From Hippopus hippopus (taxonomy: Eukaryota; Mollusca; Bivalvia; Cardiida; Cardiidae), in the NCBI GenBank assembly GCA_946811185.2, contig OX328098.1:26545084-26609083 (forward strand): a stretch of DNA of 64,000 nucleotides, read 5' to 3'. Both the position numbers and the translations under genes were made by a program. The first letter of the stretch is position 1. Each line of letters opens with the position of its first letter. Below the pieces are notes generated by a model. That model made no database searches, had not been told where the DNA came from, and saw only the letters and a program-made list of their open reading frames with translations. Shown one piece after another: positions 1-11,915 of this stretch.

Positions 1-1008
1 ATTGAAGGAAAAAAGACCTATTTGGAAGGAGGCAAGGATATTATCATGTTTAGGAATCCTTGACACAATTTGATTTTGTAAAGAAGTGGTGAAAAGCAAA
101 GAAGTATGTTGCTGAAGTCTTCTTTTGAAGTTGATCGATTCTTAGAGGGGACATTGATAAGGTAAACGAAAAATATGTTTATGAGTCATGTTTGCATGAC
201 CTTGGAGAGAAAGATCTTGCTTTAATTGGAGAAAATACTGGTATCATATCCCCAAGCCTGTCCCCATATTATGGAAGCACTGGAAATGATAAGTGTATAT
301 TTGATTGTTGTTTACTGATTTTTTGGAAAGAATCAAAACTTAAAGATAAAAAAAACGTGGAAATACTGTGGACAAGCTGGAAATCGAGTAAAGAAATGGA
401 ACTGATTTGAATGTAGAACAAAGATGTTTTCCTGATTTCTTATAACAGTGTTAAAAAGTGAACTAAAATAGTATTTAGCAAAACTGTTTAAGTTTACAGC
501 AGTTGTGAAGCTATTTAATAATGGTTTGGATGATGATGATGATTAAGTTGGTAGTGCTGGATGTTGTAGCGGAACCAGATTTCTTTGTTGGCATGTTTTT
601 TTAGCGTTGTTTTAACTTGATGTCAGATAGATGGCGCGGCCAGTGCTCTTGTAACAGTCTCTCCAAACCACTGGCTGCTTTTCAAAATAACTTTAGTCGA
701 TACAATGATCAACATTAAGCAAACAGTAATGCTGCAACAAATATTATCATCGAACCTCTGATAGAAATTGGTAGAGCGTTGGGACCGAATCTGTCACCGT
801 AAAGTTTTTAAGCCATGTACTTCATAGACAAAGCAACTGGGCAAGGCGATCTGAGATAGTTTGATTTTGACATGTTTACTTTCTTCCTGAAGGGTTGTTA
901 TGTGCGAGAAGAAATTATAACATTTGTAAAGAAAAGTGATGTACAGTTGTGGATTAAAGGGAAAAAATATAAGCTGTTTGGAAGGGGATTAATACTTTCT
1001 ATTACCGG
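1..1008. other. No gene recognised
   Basis: AT-rich sequence without a convincing coding region. A short GAT run lies at 532-545. The stretch 800-950 is related to 5980-6180, sharing a segment that includes a GATTTTGACATGTTTACT core, so it is part of a dispersed repeat. Confidence 0.5.
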
Positions 1009-1628
1009 TACTTCACACAATATTGTTCCCATTTGCACTTTCCTCACATAACCTCGTCGAAAGAATTATGAGCGCTGAGATAAGAATAAACCCTGATTGA
1101 AAAACTGTCATCAATTCCATAAAACATATTCTGAGACTAGGACATTGTATCCTCAGTCTGCAGGTTTTACTTTCACATCGGGAGAAATACTTTTAGTCCG
1201 TATTTCTTTTTTCCTGGACGGCTGTTATGTGCGAGAAGACACTGTAACTTTTTGTAAAGAACAATGATGGAAAAAGCAAAATGTGTGAACACTGTAGATT
1301 TTAGTGGACATGTGTTTAGAAGTGTTCCGAAGTAAATTTTAAGGGGCTCGATATTTTCTGTACCATTTTGAATTCTATGAAAAAAGTTATAGGCTATTTG
1401 GAAGGAGATCAGTAGTTTCTTTTACTAGTACTTCGCACAATATTGTTCCCATTGGCACATGATGCTTTCTTTATATGACTTCGTCGAAAGCAATATCAGC
1501 GCTGAGATAAGAATAAACCCTATCACAAAAACTTATGAAGTCCATAAAAACATTTTTCTCAGTCTTGGAGATGGTATCTTCAGTCCGCAGATTTACTTTC
1601 ACATCGGGAGAAATACATTTTGTCCGTA
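1009..1628. repeat. Diverged direct repeat pair, offset about 415 bp
   Basis: The segment starting CTTCACACAATATTGTTCCC near 1012 recurs from about 1427, and both copies run through ATAAGAATAAACCCT and on to TTTCACATCGGGAGAAATAC. The copies differ by substitutions and small indels. Nothing coding is seen; short ORFs here are not conserved between copies. Confidence 0.7.
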
Positions 1629-1794
1629 ATACTGGCCCATTAGGCCTTACCATCGTCTTTAGTCTCATTTAACCCAATCTCGATATGTTCCCTCAATTCG
1701 TGAGATGAACTCTTAGCCAATGAGCTGAGTCAACAAACGCTTGAGATTCAACTAGTTCCTTATTTCTCTACTTCATTCTTTTTTGTCAATGAGA

Positions 1795-2053
1795 TAAACC
1801 TTACCTCTGGAAATTATTCAATATGGTTAACCACTTTTTGGTCCTTTATTTGTGTCTTTCTGGAAGATGTATCGTCGGTCTGTCAAATGTAAATGAAGAT
1901 CCAGACACTTGTTTTTACTTTGAATTAAAGCAAATGCCGTGCGTTAGCCCCTTCAGTCTGTTTGATTTACCTTTAATCCAGGAGGTGGACCTTCAGTCCG
2001 AGAAGTATTTCTTTTTGTTTGATTGAGTCTTACACCTTCAGCTTTGAGCTCTG
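1795..2053. repeat. Dispersed repeat, partner at 6233-6493
   Basis: Starts ATAAACCTTACCTCTGGAAA and contains TTACTTTGAATTAAA and CAGTCCGAGAA blocks. The same order of blocks is found at 6233-6493, roughly 80% alike by eye. The partner is interrupted at its right end by a mariner insertion. Confidence 0.7.
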
Positions 2054-2980
2054 TATCGCTTAAAATTGCTTTTAAAAAAGTCCCGAAATTGCATTTCCAC
2101 CTTCCTGTGACAGCACGAGTTCCTAAGACTGTACCCACAGTCGGCGATTTCATACCCACAGCGCCTACAATCAACCCTTAGGCCTTTAGAAGCATAATAA
2201 GTCCTTGAGATTGTATCCTCAGTTCGTGGAATGTTTCTCCAGTCTATTTCATGTCCTCTTAGATTTTGAAATCATACCTATAGTCAGTCGAATGTAGCAC
2301 CAGGCCCTGAACCCGGGACTCACTCCAATGGTACCATTTGCACAGTTTGCTTATACTGTCTTTCTCTGAAATGTACACTAAATCTGTTAGGTGCAACTTC
2401 AGCGGGTATCCTTAATATAAGTTTATATTGTCTCAGTTTGACACATATACTGTCAGTATCTACAACTATGCCCTTACTCCTATTAGCCTGTTCAATCTGC
2501 TTCGTTCATATTTCAATGTAAATTAATTGAATGTACCTTCAAATGACTAAGCTATACCTGCCCTGTTATGTCACCGATAACTCTTTGGTCTCACCTTCTT
2601 CTTCTTCATGATATTAACCCCTTGTCTAAACAGTATGAATTTATGCAGTCAGTCTGATTTTGCTGTCATCTCTCTCTCTCTCATTTTGCTGTTTCTCTCT
2701 CTCCACCTCTCTCACACACTTTGTCTGTGTCTCTATTTCTTTCTGTCTCTGTCTCGGACTATGATGTTTATCCTTTTCCTCCAAAAAATGTACTTCTTAC
2801 AATAAATTTAGCTTCCTTTTCGTCATATCTTCCTCAGTCTGTATGATTGATCGTTTCTCAGTCGATATGATGCTCCCTCAGTCCGTAATTTTGATTGTAA
2901 TCTGCTTTGAAATACATGTAGATCAAGAACTAATGTAGAATTCTTCATTGGATCTTTTAGTAAGAAATGTTAATGGTGTG
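2054..2980. other. No gene; CAGTC-rich sequence and CT tract
   Basis: Many copies of CAGTC(C/T)GT-like words are scattered through 1140-2890. A pyrimidine (TC)n tract lies at about 2671-2755. No coding region recognised. Confidence 0.5.
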
Positions 2981-2982
2981 TT

Positions 2983-3470
2983 TCATGAAAATAATTCATA
3001 AACATTCGAGTAAGATTCTCCATATCATAATTATGCAGTATTGATTCATTGATTGATTAGAGGGTGTTAAACGCCGTTTACAACATTTTTTCAGTTTATA
3101 TTGCAGCGGCCTGTGCACTTTTATTCTTTGCTGTAATTTCTTTTACCAGTATTACACACAATATTCTTTCCAAGCCACTGACTGCTTTCCCTCATAACAA
3201 TCGTCGAAACAATGGTCAACGTTGAGAGAGGAATCCATATCATAATTATGCAGATTGATTGATTGAAGGATGTTTAACATCGTGTACAACATTATTTCAC
3301 AACTATCAAAAGGAACTTGTTTATTGAAAATAATACATAAACATTCACGTAAGATTCTCCATATCATAATTATGCAGCATTACATTATTGATGGATTGAA
3401 GGGTGTTAAACACCGTTTGCAACATTATTTCAGTTTATATTGTGGCGGCCAGTGCACCACATAACAATCG
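2983..3470. repeat. About 120-bp degenerate repeats
   Basis: The word AAGATTCTCCATATCATAAT occurs at about 3011 and 3350, with a partial copy near 3231, each followed by ATTATGCAG and then ATTGATTGAAGGGTGTTAAAC-like sequence. The latter resembles the 3' tail of the bivalve SINEs elsewhere in the window, in reverse orientation. Confidence 0.6.
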
Positions 3471-4950
3471 TCGAAACAATGGCCAACATTGAGAGAGGAA
3501 TGAATCCTATCGCAATGACTATCAGCAATCCTCGGGGGAAAAAAAAAAATAATAAAAGGTTTTTTTTGTATTGTTATTCAAGGAATTCAGAAGAGAGTCA
3601 GACTTCGAAATAAGTTGTAATTTCTGAAATATCCAGGGAGAGTTTAAAACAAATTTTACAAAATTCTTTTATTTCGTTTTATGGAAGAGATTAAAAATTT
3701 GTTGAACAAAGTTTGTTGAATTTGGAGGAGTTGTGAAGCTATTTAATCATGGCTCGGATGATGATAGATGATGAAGACGATAATGGTGTTTCTGGTGGTG
3801 ATGCTGATGATGATGATTATGAAGATGATGATGATGTGAGAATAATGGCGAATTTGATTGATAGAAATTTCTATCTTTGTGTTTCCACCCAGTCTTCAAC
3901 CTTATTTTAGTTATATCTTAGTGTCATGTACGCCTGTCTACTTTGCACAGTATTCCAAGCCAATGGCTGCTTTTCTACATAACTGTTATCGAGGGAAAAA
4001 ATGACTGTCATCAAACCTCGGATAAAAATTGCAACAGCTGGTGAATTGTAAAGACGTGAGTTATTTCTAAAGTGACCAAAAGACGACAGGCGAACAAACA
4101 AAATTTATTAGAACAAAAATAAAACATTAACTAGAAGGATAGCAGACAGCAACAGGCAGAAAGAAAGCGCAAAGAAGTAGCAAAAAGAAAGGAACAGCGA
4201 CATTGATAAATAGAAAAACAAAAGCACAGTTTAGCACAAAAGTACTTCTTCAAAGTTTGTCAATGTCTCTCAAAGTCTGGTATTTTCTTTTTGTCACATA
4301 TGGCTAAGGAATCCGCAGAATAGCATCTACCTTAAGTGTAGTACAGCCTTTTTTCCAATAATGGATTTATCAGTAAAGTTTGCTCTTTTGGTTTAAGCCG
4401 ATTTGGTTCACAGTTCTTTTGTACTAAATAAGTGAGGTATTTACTTCCCTCTACTGCAATGTTTTTAGGCTAGCTCACAGTTCTTCATTAGTTCTTTTGT
4501 GTTTTTGTGAGTCCTGTCGTCTATCAACAACACTGTACATCACAATAAGAGAGGCGAGGAGCTGTAAGTTTAAAGCAGCCTCATAAGACATGCAACCAAA
4601 GCAATAAGCAAAGCTAAGCAACAAAGCTTATGAATGAAAGAATTAACACACAGAACAAAGTACTAGAAAATGCAAAACAACAGAAAGACGCAAAAGCATA
4701 GGGAAACTATCAACTCACCAAAACTCATGGTTAGGCCAGATAACTCATAGCTGGTCTAAAACCAACCTTCAAACATACAAGGTCTTCACCCTACAACTAC
4801 TCACAGCTTACTGCCTTACAATGTCTAATTTGACATAATTATATATACAATATATACATAGCAGAAATTGTTAGAAAAGCATGACAGAGTGAGTTTTATT
4901 CAAACATTATGTAAAGGTTATACCATGTATACAGGTAGGTACCTTAACAA
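3471..4950. other. No gene; GAT-rich microsatellite
   Basis: A GAT/GAAGAT trinucleotide-rich patch lies at about 3757-3838. The remainder is AT-rich without recognisable coding or RNA features. Confidence 0.5.
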
Positions 4951-4954
4951 ATTT

Positions 4955-5020
4955 GTCACAGGAATCGAACCTGTAAATCCCTAGTTTCAAGTCTCATCTG
5001 TCATCAACTGAGCAACCAAA
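4955..5020 (-). repeat. tRNA-like head of a SINE or tRNA pseudogene
   Basis: Read on the minus strand, the stretch has an A-box-like GCTCAGTTGATG, and a B box GGTTCGATTCC flanked by a 5-bp T-arm stem (ACAGG/CCTGT). The acceptor stem is not convincing, so a SINE head is more likely than a working tRNA. Confidence 0.5.
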
Positions 5021-5029
5021 CTGAGAATT

Positions 5030-5519
5030 ATGCTGGTGAAGTTTTCTTTCAAAATTGATCAGATCTTAAATGGAGCAATGTTTACGAGAATGAAAGTTAT
5101 GAGCCTGATCCGATCCGACGACTTCAACATAATTTTAGTTATATCGCACGCACCTACTTATGCCTTATTGGAGTTTCTTTTACTAGTACTTTTCTTTCAA
5201 CCTTTTCCAAATCACTGTTTGCTTTCCAACATAGACCAATTGACACATTGATCAACGATGAGAGAAGAATGAATCCTGTCGCAATGAACTTAAACAGTCT
5301 TGAAAAAGACAATATGTTTAGCCAGGGAATCGATCATAGTCCGAGAATACACCCTTTTAAGCGGTTTAATCCTGTTTTCCTAGTCCCTTCTACCTTTTCT
5401 CAGACGGTGAAATTACACTCACTTTGATGTTTTCTCAAATCCTGAAACTGTGTCCCTACTGTTAATTCAATCCCATGCCGTGTGCCTGAATCTGAGGTAC
5501 GTGATATGTACTTACTTTA
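5030..5519. other. No gene; SINE-like fragments
   Basis: ATAATTTTAGTTATATCGCACG near 5130 resembles the conserved SINE central region seen at 46285 and 51090. No coding sequence is supported. Confidence 0.4.
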
Positions 5520-5925
5520 TCTCTAGATCTCTTTTTATCTACCTCACCTTCTCACTCTATCCGTCTGCATGTCTCTTCTTCCTTTCACAAGTCTCTCTGT
5601 GTTTCTCCCTGTCTCTTTCGCTATTCCACCATCTTCTATCTCTTTGTCTATCGTTCATTATTCTCTCACTGTTTCTGTCTGTCTATTTGTCTCCCATTAT
5701 TCCTTCTTCCTTCCTGCAAACTTCTCTCTCTGTCTCTCTGTCCATCTATACATCTATCCATTTCTTTCTCCTGTCCCTCAAATCTCTATTTCTCTCTCTC
5801 TCACTCTCTCTATCTATTTATTTTTTCCTTTCTACTTTTCCGTCTTTCATATCAACAGACCATGCTATCTGTCTGTCTATCTATCTATCTCTCCGTCCGC
5901 CTCTCTTCCTCTCTTTTGGCTGACT
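5520..5925. repeat. Polypyrimidine (TC/CTAT) tract of 0.4 kb
   Basis: The plus strand is almost wholly T and C, with TCTC, CTGT and CTAT runs. Long open frames across it are a by-product of composition and are not genes. Confidence 0.85.
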
Positions 5926-6232
5926 TGATACTGCATAGCTCTGCGGTCTTCCTTGTTAAAATCCTGTCACAATGAATATCATCGAACCTTGGACAGAAAT
6001 TGGTACATCTTTGAGACCGAGCCTGCGACCGTATAGGTTTTAAGCCATGTTTTTTACCTACTAAGCAACCAGGCAAGGCGGTCTGAGTATATGATTTTGA
6101 CATGTTTACTCTGAGACTATATGATTTTGACATTTAACTTTATTCCTGAATAAATTGTAACTTTTTGTAAAGAATAATGATGGAAAAGTAAAATGTGTAA
6201 CCTTATTTCTGCACTTCATCAGGCTGTACTCT

Positions 6233-6493
6233 GATAAACCTTACCTCTGGAAATTATTCGATATTATTAACCATTTTATGGTCCTTTGTATGTGTCTTTT
6301 CGTAATAAGTATCCTTGGTCCGTCAAATGTAAATTGAGGCACAGAAACTGGCTTTTACTTTGAATTAAACCAAATGCCTTAAGGTAGCACCTTCTGTCTG
6401 TTTGATTTACCTTTAGTACAGATGTACATTCAGTCCGAGAAATATTTCTTTCTTTTGTTTGAATGATTCTTGTACACCCTCAATTTCGTGCTC
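6233..6493. repeat. Second copy of the 1795-2053 repeat
   Basis: Same block order as 1795-2053. Sequence similarity stops at CGTGCTC, where a mariner element begins after a TA dinucleotide, so the transposon landed inside an older repeat. Confidence 0.7.
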
Positions 6494-6495
6494 TA

Positions 6496-7821
6496 CGAGG
6501 GTTGTTCGATATGTAATGTGTATTGTACGATATCTCAAAAGCATTCGACTCAAATAGTGAAATGAACATTACATCCCTCCGCGGTTTGAAATACATAATT
6601 TCAATCTCTGAAACCATTTCTGAAATGCGTCACGGTACGCTGACTTAGGTAGACGTCTGAGGCACTGACTGATGGCTGAGCCAAGGGCTTGTCGGGACTT
6701 GTAACGACGACCAGATAAGAACTTTTTAAGTTTTGGAAAAAGGAAAAAGTCGCATGGGGCTAGATCTGGAGAGTATGGTGGGTGTGGCAAGACGGTAACC
6801 TTCTCTGACTTCAAAAATTGCTTCACAAGCTCAGATGTATGTGATGGAGCATTATCATGAAGTAGACGAACATGCCTAAATCCCGACACAGGGCGTCATT
6901 TAAGATAATATTTCTTGACCTTTTTTAGTATAACATCTCGGTAATACCGACCTGTAACACTTTTGCCCTTCGGCACCGGAATTTGTACGGCTATACTATC
7001 ACATGAGAAGAATATGCAATAAAGAACCTTCTTTGTGCTTATGCTTCTTTTGGCAACTACAGGCCTTCTACCGTATTTAGTTAGCCATATTTTGTTTCCA
7101 ATTTTTCTTACTGGTTCGAATAGTGAACCCATGTTTCGTCACCAGTAACAATGTTTGCAAATTTTCTTTGATTGAATTTGGGAAACATTTTGAGCAATTG
7201 CTTAGCGGTTTGTACTCGTACCCGTTTTTGGTCATCTGTCAATATATGCGATATCCATCTGGCAGAAATCTTTCGTACTTTCAAAATACGCTTAAAAATG
7301 AAATGCACCCGCGATAGCAATATGCCAACAGCGTTGGCAATATCACGAATTGTGTATCTGCCATCACTTTCAATTATTTCCCTGACTTTTGAGACATTTG
7401 CCTTGCCTGTTACAGTCACAGGTCGGCCAGATTTTGCTGCATCTTTGACGGACTCTGTGCCAGTCAGAAATTTCTTTCTCCATCTACGAACTGTCTCATA
7501 AGATACCTTATCAGACCCATAAACTTCCCCCAATTCAGTAAAAATCTGCATTACCGAATGACTGAGTTTTGTGTGAACTTTTATATAAGCTCTAATTTCT
7601 TTAATATTCTTAATCCGTTTCCCAACCATTTTTACAACAGTGGTCAACGACTAGCTCTATTGAAATGACTATAAGTTTAAAACTATGTGGAGCTGAAGGC
7701 TCGTGTTTATACCGTTGGAAAGGTATTGAATAGAGCTATTCAAGCGTATCATCATCCACAAAATCGTTGAAAGCATTATTGCGCTGTGGTACAATACAAA
7801 TTACATATCGAACAGCTCTCG
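6496..7821 (-). mobile_element. Mariner element, copy 1 (1,326 bp)
   Basis: Bounded by TA on both sides (6494-6495, 7822-7823). Terminal inverted repeats of about 29 bp begin CGAGGGTTGTTCGATATGTA; the right copy has two changes near its tip. Length, TA duplication and a D34D transposase on the minus strand are diagnostic for mariner. About 97% alike by eye to copy 2 at 14434. Confidence 0.93.
6569..7647 (-). pseudogene. Mariner transposase, broken (copy 1)
   Basis: The cut-and-paste transposase binds the terminal repeats through an N-terminal helix-turn-helix region and cuts with a DDD triad. Visible motifs are GDETWVHY (first Asp), HDNAPSH (second Asp) and YSPDLAPCDFF (third Asp) with 34 residues between the last two Asp, the mariner signature. 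Start ATG at 7647. Compared with copy 2 this copy has a one-base deletion just after the GDETWVHY codons (near 7117), a CGA to TGA stop near 6898-6902 and an 11-bp deletion near 6577 that alters the C-terminus. It cannot make active enzyme. Confidence 0.9.
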
Positions 7822-7823
7822 TA

Positions 7824-8213
7824 AAAATAGGACATAACTGTGCGAGAATATTCTAATGGTTACCTATCATCTGGTACCGGTTCCCCCTAATATATTCACA
7901 AAACGGATCAAAACTTCAAGTGAATATCTTCAGTAAGAAAGATATCAGAAAATTACAAAGTTACTTCACAACTCGGATACAGAAGCAGACATATACAATG
8001 ATAGGGCTATGAAAATATCCTAAGGTTTTCTTTAAATAGAGCCGAGCTAAACATGAATTATGTTTATTGGTCTCGGCAAATTTGCAATCTAGTAATGAGT
8101 CATTAAAAGAATCAAAAAGACAAAAACCTCGATGCCATTCAAATTATAGAAATTGTCTTCAGGGTCATGAAAACATGCGATTGCTTGTTAAAGAGGTACA
8201 GAAACTGACATAC
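7824..8213. other. Phosphodiesterase intron sequence, nothing seen
   Basis: Lies 3' of the GAF exon at 8214-8328. No further exon or repeat recognised. Confidence 0.5.
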
Positions 8214-8328
8214 CTTTGCATGGTAGAGAGCCAGTCCACAGTACACAGCAAATGTTTCAAATGATTCTTCATCTGATTTTGTAAAAGTTCCACTGAGTTT
8301 ATTTACCATTTGGACAACACCTATAATA
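8214..8328 (-). CDS. Phosphodiesterase exon: end of GAF domain
   Basis: This 115-bp exon is bounded by an acceptor (TTGCAG, just above 8328) and a donor (GTATGTC, just below 8214). It reads [15 protein letters not shown], then [19 protein letters not shown] and YHAK, the conserved last strands and helix of a GAF domain in tandem-GAF phosphodiesterases (PDE5/6/10/11 class). It enters in phase 2 and leaves in phase 0, and joins in frame to the exon at 11576-11644. GAF domains of this class bind cyclic nucleotides or mediate dimer contacts; catalytic-domain exons should follow to the left but were not found. The exact PDE subtype is uncertain. Confidence 0.85.
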
Positions 8329-9044
8329 CTGCAATACAACATGAACCCTTATAATTGATATCAACAACCCTTTACAAAACTATCTTGAGGAAGAATGCTG
8401 TAAAAAATATTGTTGATAATGGATAAATTGCTGTTAACCAGCACTATCTCCTAATGCCACAATGTTTACCTATCTCTCAGAAGTCTTTAGCTTACTATAA
8501 TCAGTTTTGAATTTGGTGTCTGCAGATGCCCTATTTCAGGAAGTCTTAAATTTCTCATTCAGTAAAGGTTTAAATAAGGGGGATAATTGCATTAGAATGT
8601 CTAAATATGAATCAAATGATTTTATAAGCTAACATTATGATACTGAATAGGAGAAGACAAGGTTGATCAAGATCAGACAGCCAACAGTGTGCAGTCTGAC
8701 CTCAGATCAGAAGCATCTGAGATACTGCCAGATATTCAGGCCTAGACCTACTCTGAATATCAAAAGCTTTGCCTAGTTATATGAGTGAAATGAAAGGCAC
8801 TTGGATTTTGACAAACTTTACTGTCTAGGTGTCCGACTGCAGTACCTACCATACATGAACCCTATCATTTATTAGTATATTACATTATTATAATATTATT
8901 ATACTAATTATATATTACATTATTCTAAACTGGGAATGAAAAAGTTTTTTAATTCATCATATTCTGAGGTAATTCATCTTTGATCTAATACATGTTGGAA
9001 CGAACAAATAAATATTACGGTAAATGTTTATTATTCTGTTAACA
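8329..9044. other. Intron; MITE remnants
   Basis: Near 8425-8470 lies a worn piece of the hairpin MITE family described at 42532. At 8660-8712 there is a worn copy of the GATCAAGATCAGAC hairpin element. The stretch 8875-8930 is nearly pure A/T. No exon seen. Confidence 0.45.
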
Positions 9045-9391
9045 AGAGGACCATGATGGTCCTATATCGCTCACCTGAGTACTAAGCAGTAAAGGTCTGC
9101 AATGAAGATAAATACCAAATATCGAGGTTCAAGGCCAAATGATAATGAAACAAGAGCGGCAAATTGTCGCAAGATACGTCCGTCCCACCGCCAGTTGTCA
9201 AGAAGGTATAATAATCGCAAAGGGCAGGTAATGCAACAAACATGTTCACCAAGTCTCAAGTCAATTTGACTTGAGACTTCAAAGTTCCGTTCCGGACAAG
9301 CAAGAAATACTGTAAAAATGAAGATCAAAGTGGAATTACTCAAAATCCGCGCTAGGTAGAGTTATTGTTCTTGCACACTGTACTCGGTAAT

Positions 9392-9969
9392 ATTGCAACA
9401 AACATGCATACCAAGCTTGAAGTTGTTCTGACTTGAGATGACAAAGTTATATTCCGGACAAGCACTAAATGCTGTAAAAATGACGATAAAAGGGAAATAA
9501 CTCAAAGACAGCATGAGGTAGAGTTACAATTCTTGTGCACTGCACTTCCAAATATTGCAACAAATAAGTATACCATATTTCAAGTCATTCCTACTTAAGA
9601 TGACAAAGTTTTGCTACGGACAAGCAAGAAATGCTATAAAAATGAAGGTCAAAGGGGGAATAACTCCAAATTCGTGCAAGGAAGAGTTATGGTTCTTGTG
9701 CACTGCACTCAAAAATTTTTCAACAATCATGCATACCAAATTTGAAGATGTTCTGACAAGAGATGACAAAGTTATATTCCGGACAAGCAGAAAATGCTGT
9801 AAAAATGACGATCAAAGGGAAATAACTCATAGACAGTACGAGGTAGAGTTATGGTTCTTTCACACTGTACTCCGTATTATTGCAACAAACACAAATGCCA
9901 AGTCTCAAGTCAATCTGACTGGAGATGACAAAGTTATGCTCCAGACAAAGAACTATTCTAAAAAAAACT
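9392..9969. repeat. 161-bp satellite, monomers A-B-C-D
   Basis: The word (T)TGCAACAAA or its variant TTCAACAATC recurs at about 9392, 9553, 9715 and 9877, a 161-162 bp spacing. The four monomers differ in the following 12 bases and reappear in the same order at 19.86-21.2 kb. Confidence 0.85.
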
Positions 9970-10440
9970 CTAATTCAAGGGCAAATAACTCCAGTCGTTC
10001 TGGTCCGATTAGACCCATAATCGAACTCATCCGAGATCTTATGGTAATAAGTATTTTGACCAAGTTTGATGCTGATTGGTTAAAAATTGTAGATGCTAGA
10101 GTGTAAACAAAGTCATGTATAGCAATTTTTCTAATTCAAGGGCAAATAACTCCAGTTGTTTTGGTCCGATTAGACCCATAATGGAACTCATCCAAGATCT
10201 TATGGTCATATATATTTTGACCAAGTTTGATGCTGATTGGTTAAAAATTGTAGATGCTAGAGTGTAAACAAAGTCAAATATAGCAATTTTTCTAATTCAA
10301 GGGCAAATAACTCCAGTTGTTCTGGTCCGATCAGACCCATAATCGAACTCAACCGAGATCTTATGGTCGTATATATTTTGACCAAGTTTGGTGCTGATTG
10401 GTTAATATTTGTAGATGCTAGAGTGTAAACAAAGAAATGT
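9970..10440. repeat. Three tandem 161-bp monomers
   Basis: CTAATTCAAGGGCAAATAAC starts at 9970, 10131 and 10292. The three monomers are about 95% alike by eye, much closer than the A-D monomers beside them, so this part amplified recently. Confidence 0.9.
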
Positions 10441-10549
10441 GAACGGACGGATGGACGGACGGACGGACGGACGGTTGGACGGACGCCGACGGACGGTGAG
10501 TGATCACAATAGCTCATCCTGAGCACTTCGTGCTCAGGTGAGCTAAAAA

Positions 10550-11202
10550 TTAATCAATTTGTTCGTTCAGTGTACCACAATGAAGACAGATTCAATTCAA
10601 TTTCAATTCAAATATTCAAACAAACAGTTAGACACCTTGTCTTACATGTATGGAATATTATGCTGTAGTAACTTTTATGATGCTTGTAATTGATTCAAGC
10701 AGAGTGAAAAATTTGTTATAACACGGGACTGAAGGTAGAGGAGTTGTCACAAATTTCTTATGCACCAGGAAAGTTACTACAATGTAATATTCTTTTTATT
10801 ATATACCTACAACTTTCAATTACAAAATTATAACATTTTATTCAAAGACGGTAAACAAAATGAGACAATTAATGGTGTGTTTTAATGAATGGCGGATTAA
10901 CATAATATTTTGACAAATCAAATTGTAAATCAATGCATGCTTAGTCTGTGCGCGAAATAGATCATCATACTATATTTGGAACCATATTTCAGAGTGTGTA
11001 GATATGAGTTTTTTTTTTTTGGTTGTGTGTGTTATTTCATCCGCTTGCAACGCATGTATTTGAGCCAGAAAATTTACTCAATTACTGTATTAGGTTATAG
11101 AGGGTGAAGGGTGTCAAAAGCCAACAGCCTGTGGTGAAAATGTCACTGCCTGATACTGGTGGCTGTTCAATACAGGTGGTTTCTAACAGAGGTTCAAACA
11201 TT
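10550..11202. other. Intron sequence, nothing recognised
   Basis: AT-rich; a T10 run at about 11011. No exon or clear repeat. Confidence 0.45.
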
Positions 11203-11551
11203 TAACCCTTTACCACATAATCCAGACTTTTAGTGACCCTGAGGAAGAAGGGTTTTGAAAAAAAAATGGAAAAAGAAGAAAATGCTGGTAACCAGCATTT
11301 TTGCCTTTTCCCACAATGCTTACTTCCCCATCAAGGACAAATTTTGTCATTTTGGCCACCTTTGATTTGTTGTCTGCAAATGCTTTCAATTTGGACTAGT
11401 CTAAAATTTTGTCATCAGCATTTTCTCCTTTTACCACAATGATTTCTCCACTTCCAAGGGGAAATTTCAGTTTTTAAGACAAATTTGATTTGTCATCGGC
11501 AGATGCTTTTAATTTGGACCAGTCTATAATTTTATTGTTTTGGAAAGGGTT
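11203..11551. mobile_element. Hairpin MITE (M1), internally duplicated copy
   Basis: Runs from AACCCTTTACCACATAATCC to GGAAAGGGTTAA, with the central hairpin AATGCTGGTAACCAGCATTT at 11281. The right half is present twice, from about 11409 onward, so the copy is longer than the usual 210-220 bp. Confidence 0.7.
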
Positions 11552-11575
11552 AATAGTTGCAATAGTAATACTTAC

Positions 11576-11644
11576 TTTCCTCTGATGTAGATTGGCATAC
11601 ACAAGATAGTTTTGGTCCTATATCCAGTTTGCATGTCAACCTCT
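11576..11644 (-). CDS. Phosphodiesterase exon: GAF domain core
   Basis: A 69-bp exon between acceptor ATTACAG and donor GTAAGTATT. It reads EVDMQTGYRTKTILCMPIYI then RGK/N across the junction. This is the strand-loop-strand segment that follows FNR in PDE GAF domains. Both borders are phase 2, joining cleanly with 12650-12742 upstream and 8214-8328 downstream. Confidence 0.85.
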
Positions 11645-11689
11645 CTGTAATTGATATGGTATCAGTGTTCGAAAATAATAATTGATTAA

Positions 11690-11915
11690 CTGATTGATTG
11701 GTGTTTAAAGCCTATTTTAAGCCACTTTAAGTATTATTTTAGTCATATCATGGCCACAGCTTACTTATTCATGTGTTTCATCAGTACTAGGCAAGGGCTC
11801 TGAAGTGTCTTACCTATGGACACTCTCAAGAAAAACTCAGCGCCACTAGTTAGGATTGAACCTATGGTCTCCAGATAACTAGTGCTACATCTTCACCACT
11901 GAGCCATACAGGACC
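11690..11915 (-). repeat. tRNA-derived SINE, full length
   Basis: On the minus strand the head has an A box (TGGCTCAGTGGT) and a B box (GGTTCAATCC). It is followed by a conserved body (CTTCAGAGCCCTTGCC, then TGATATGACTAAAATAATAC) and a tail of CAATCAATCAG type. Same family as 45940-46145 and 55800-56060. Confidence 0.8.

Larger units (their letters stand above)
9045..10549. mobile_element. Satellite-bearing interspersed element
   Basis: Starts with ACAAGAGGACCATGATGGTC, which folds on itself, followed by CGCTCACCTGAG. It ends with a (GGAC)n run (10443-10493) and CTCAGGTGAGCTAAAA, which is an inverted match to the CGCTCACCTGAG start. The interior is made of about 161-bp tandem monomers. Elements with these ends are, from my knowledge, abundant in bivalve genomes; the transposition mechanism is not evident and no protein is encoded. 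Confidence 0.75.

Noticed and set aside
4955..5020. Functional tRNA gene
   Set aside because: A and B boxes are present but the acceptor and anticodon stems do not pair convincingly.
5450..5928. Long plus-strand ORFs of 157 and 119 codons
   Set aside because: Both lie in a polypyrimidine microsatellite and consist of Ser/Leu/Phe runs in two frames at once.
9392..10440. Tandem 161-bp repeats considered as a CRISPR array
   Set aside because: Repeats are contiguous without unique spacers and the host is a eukaryote.
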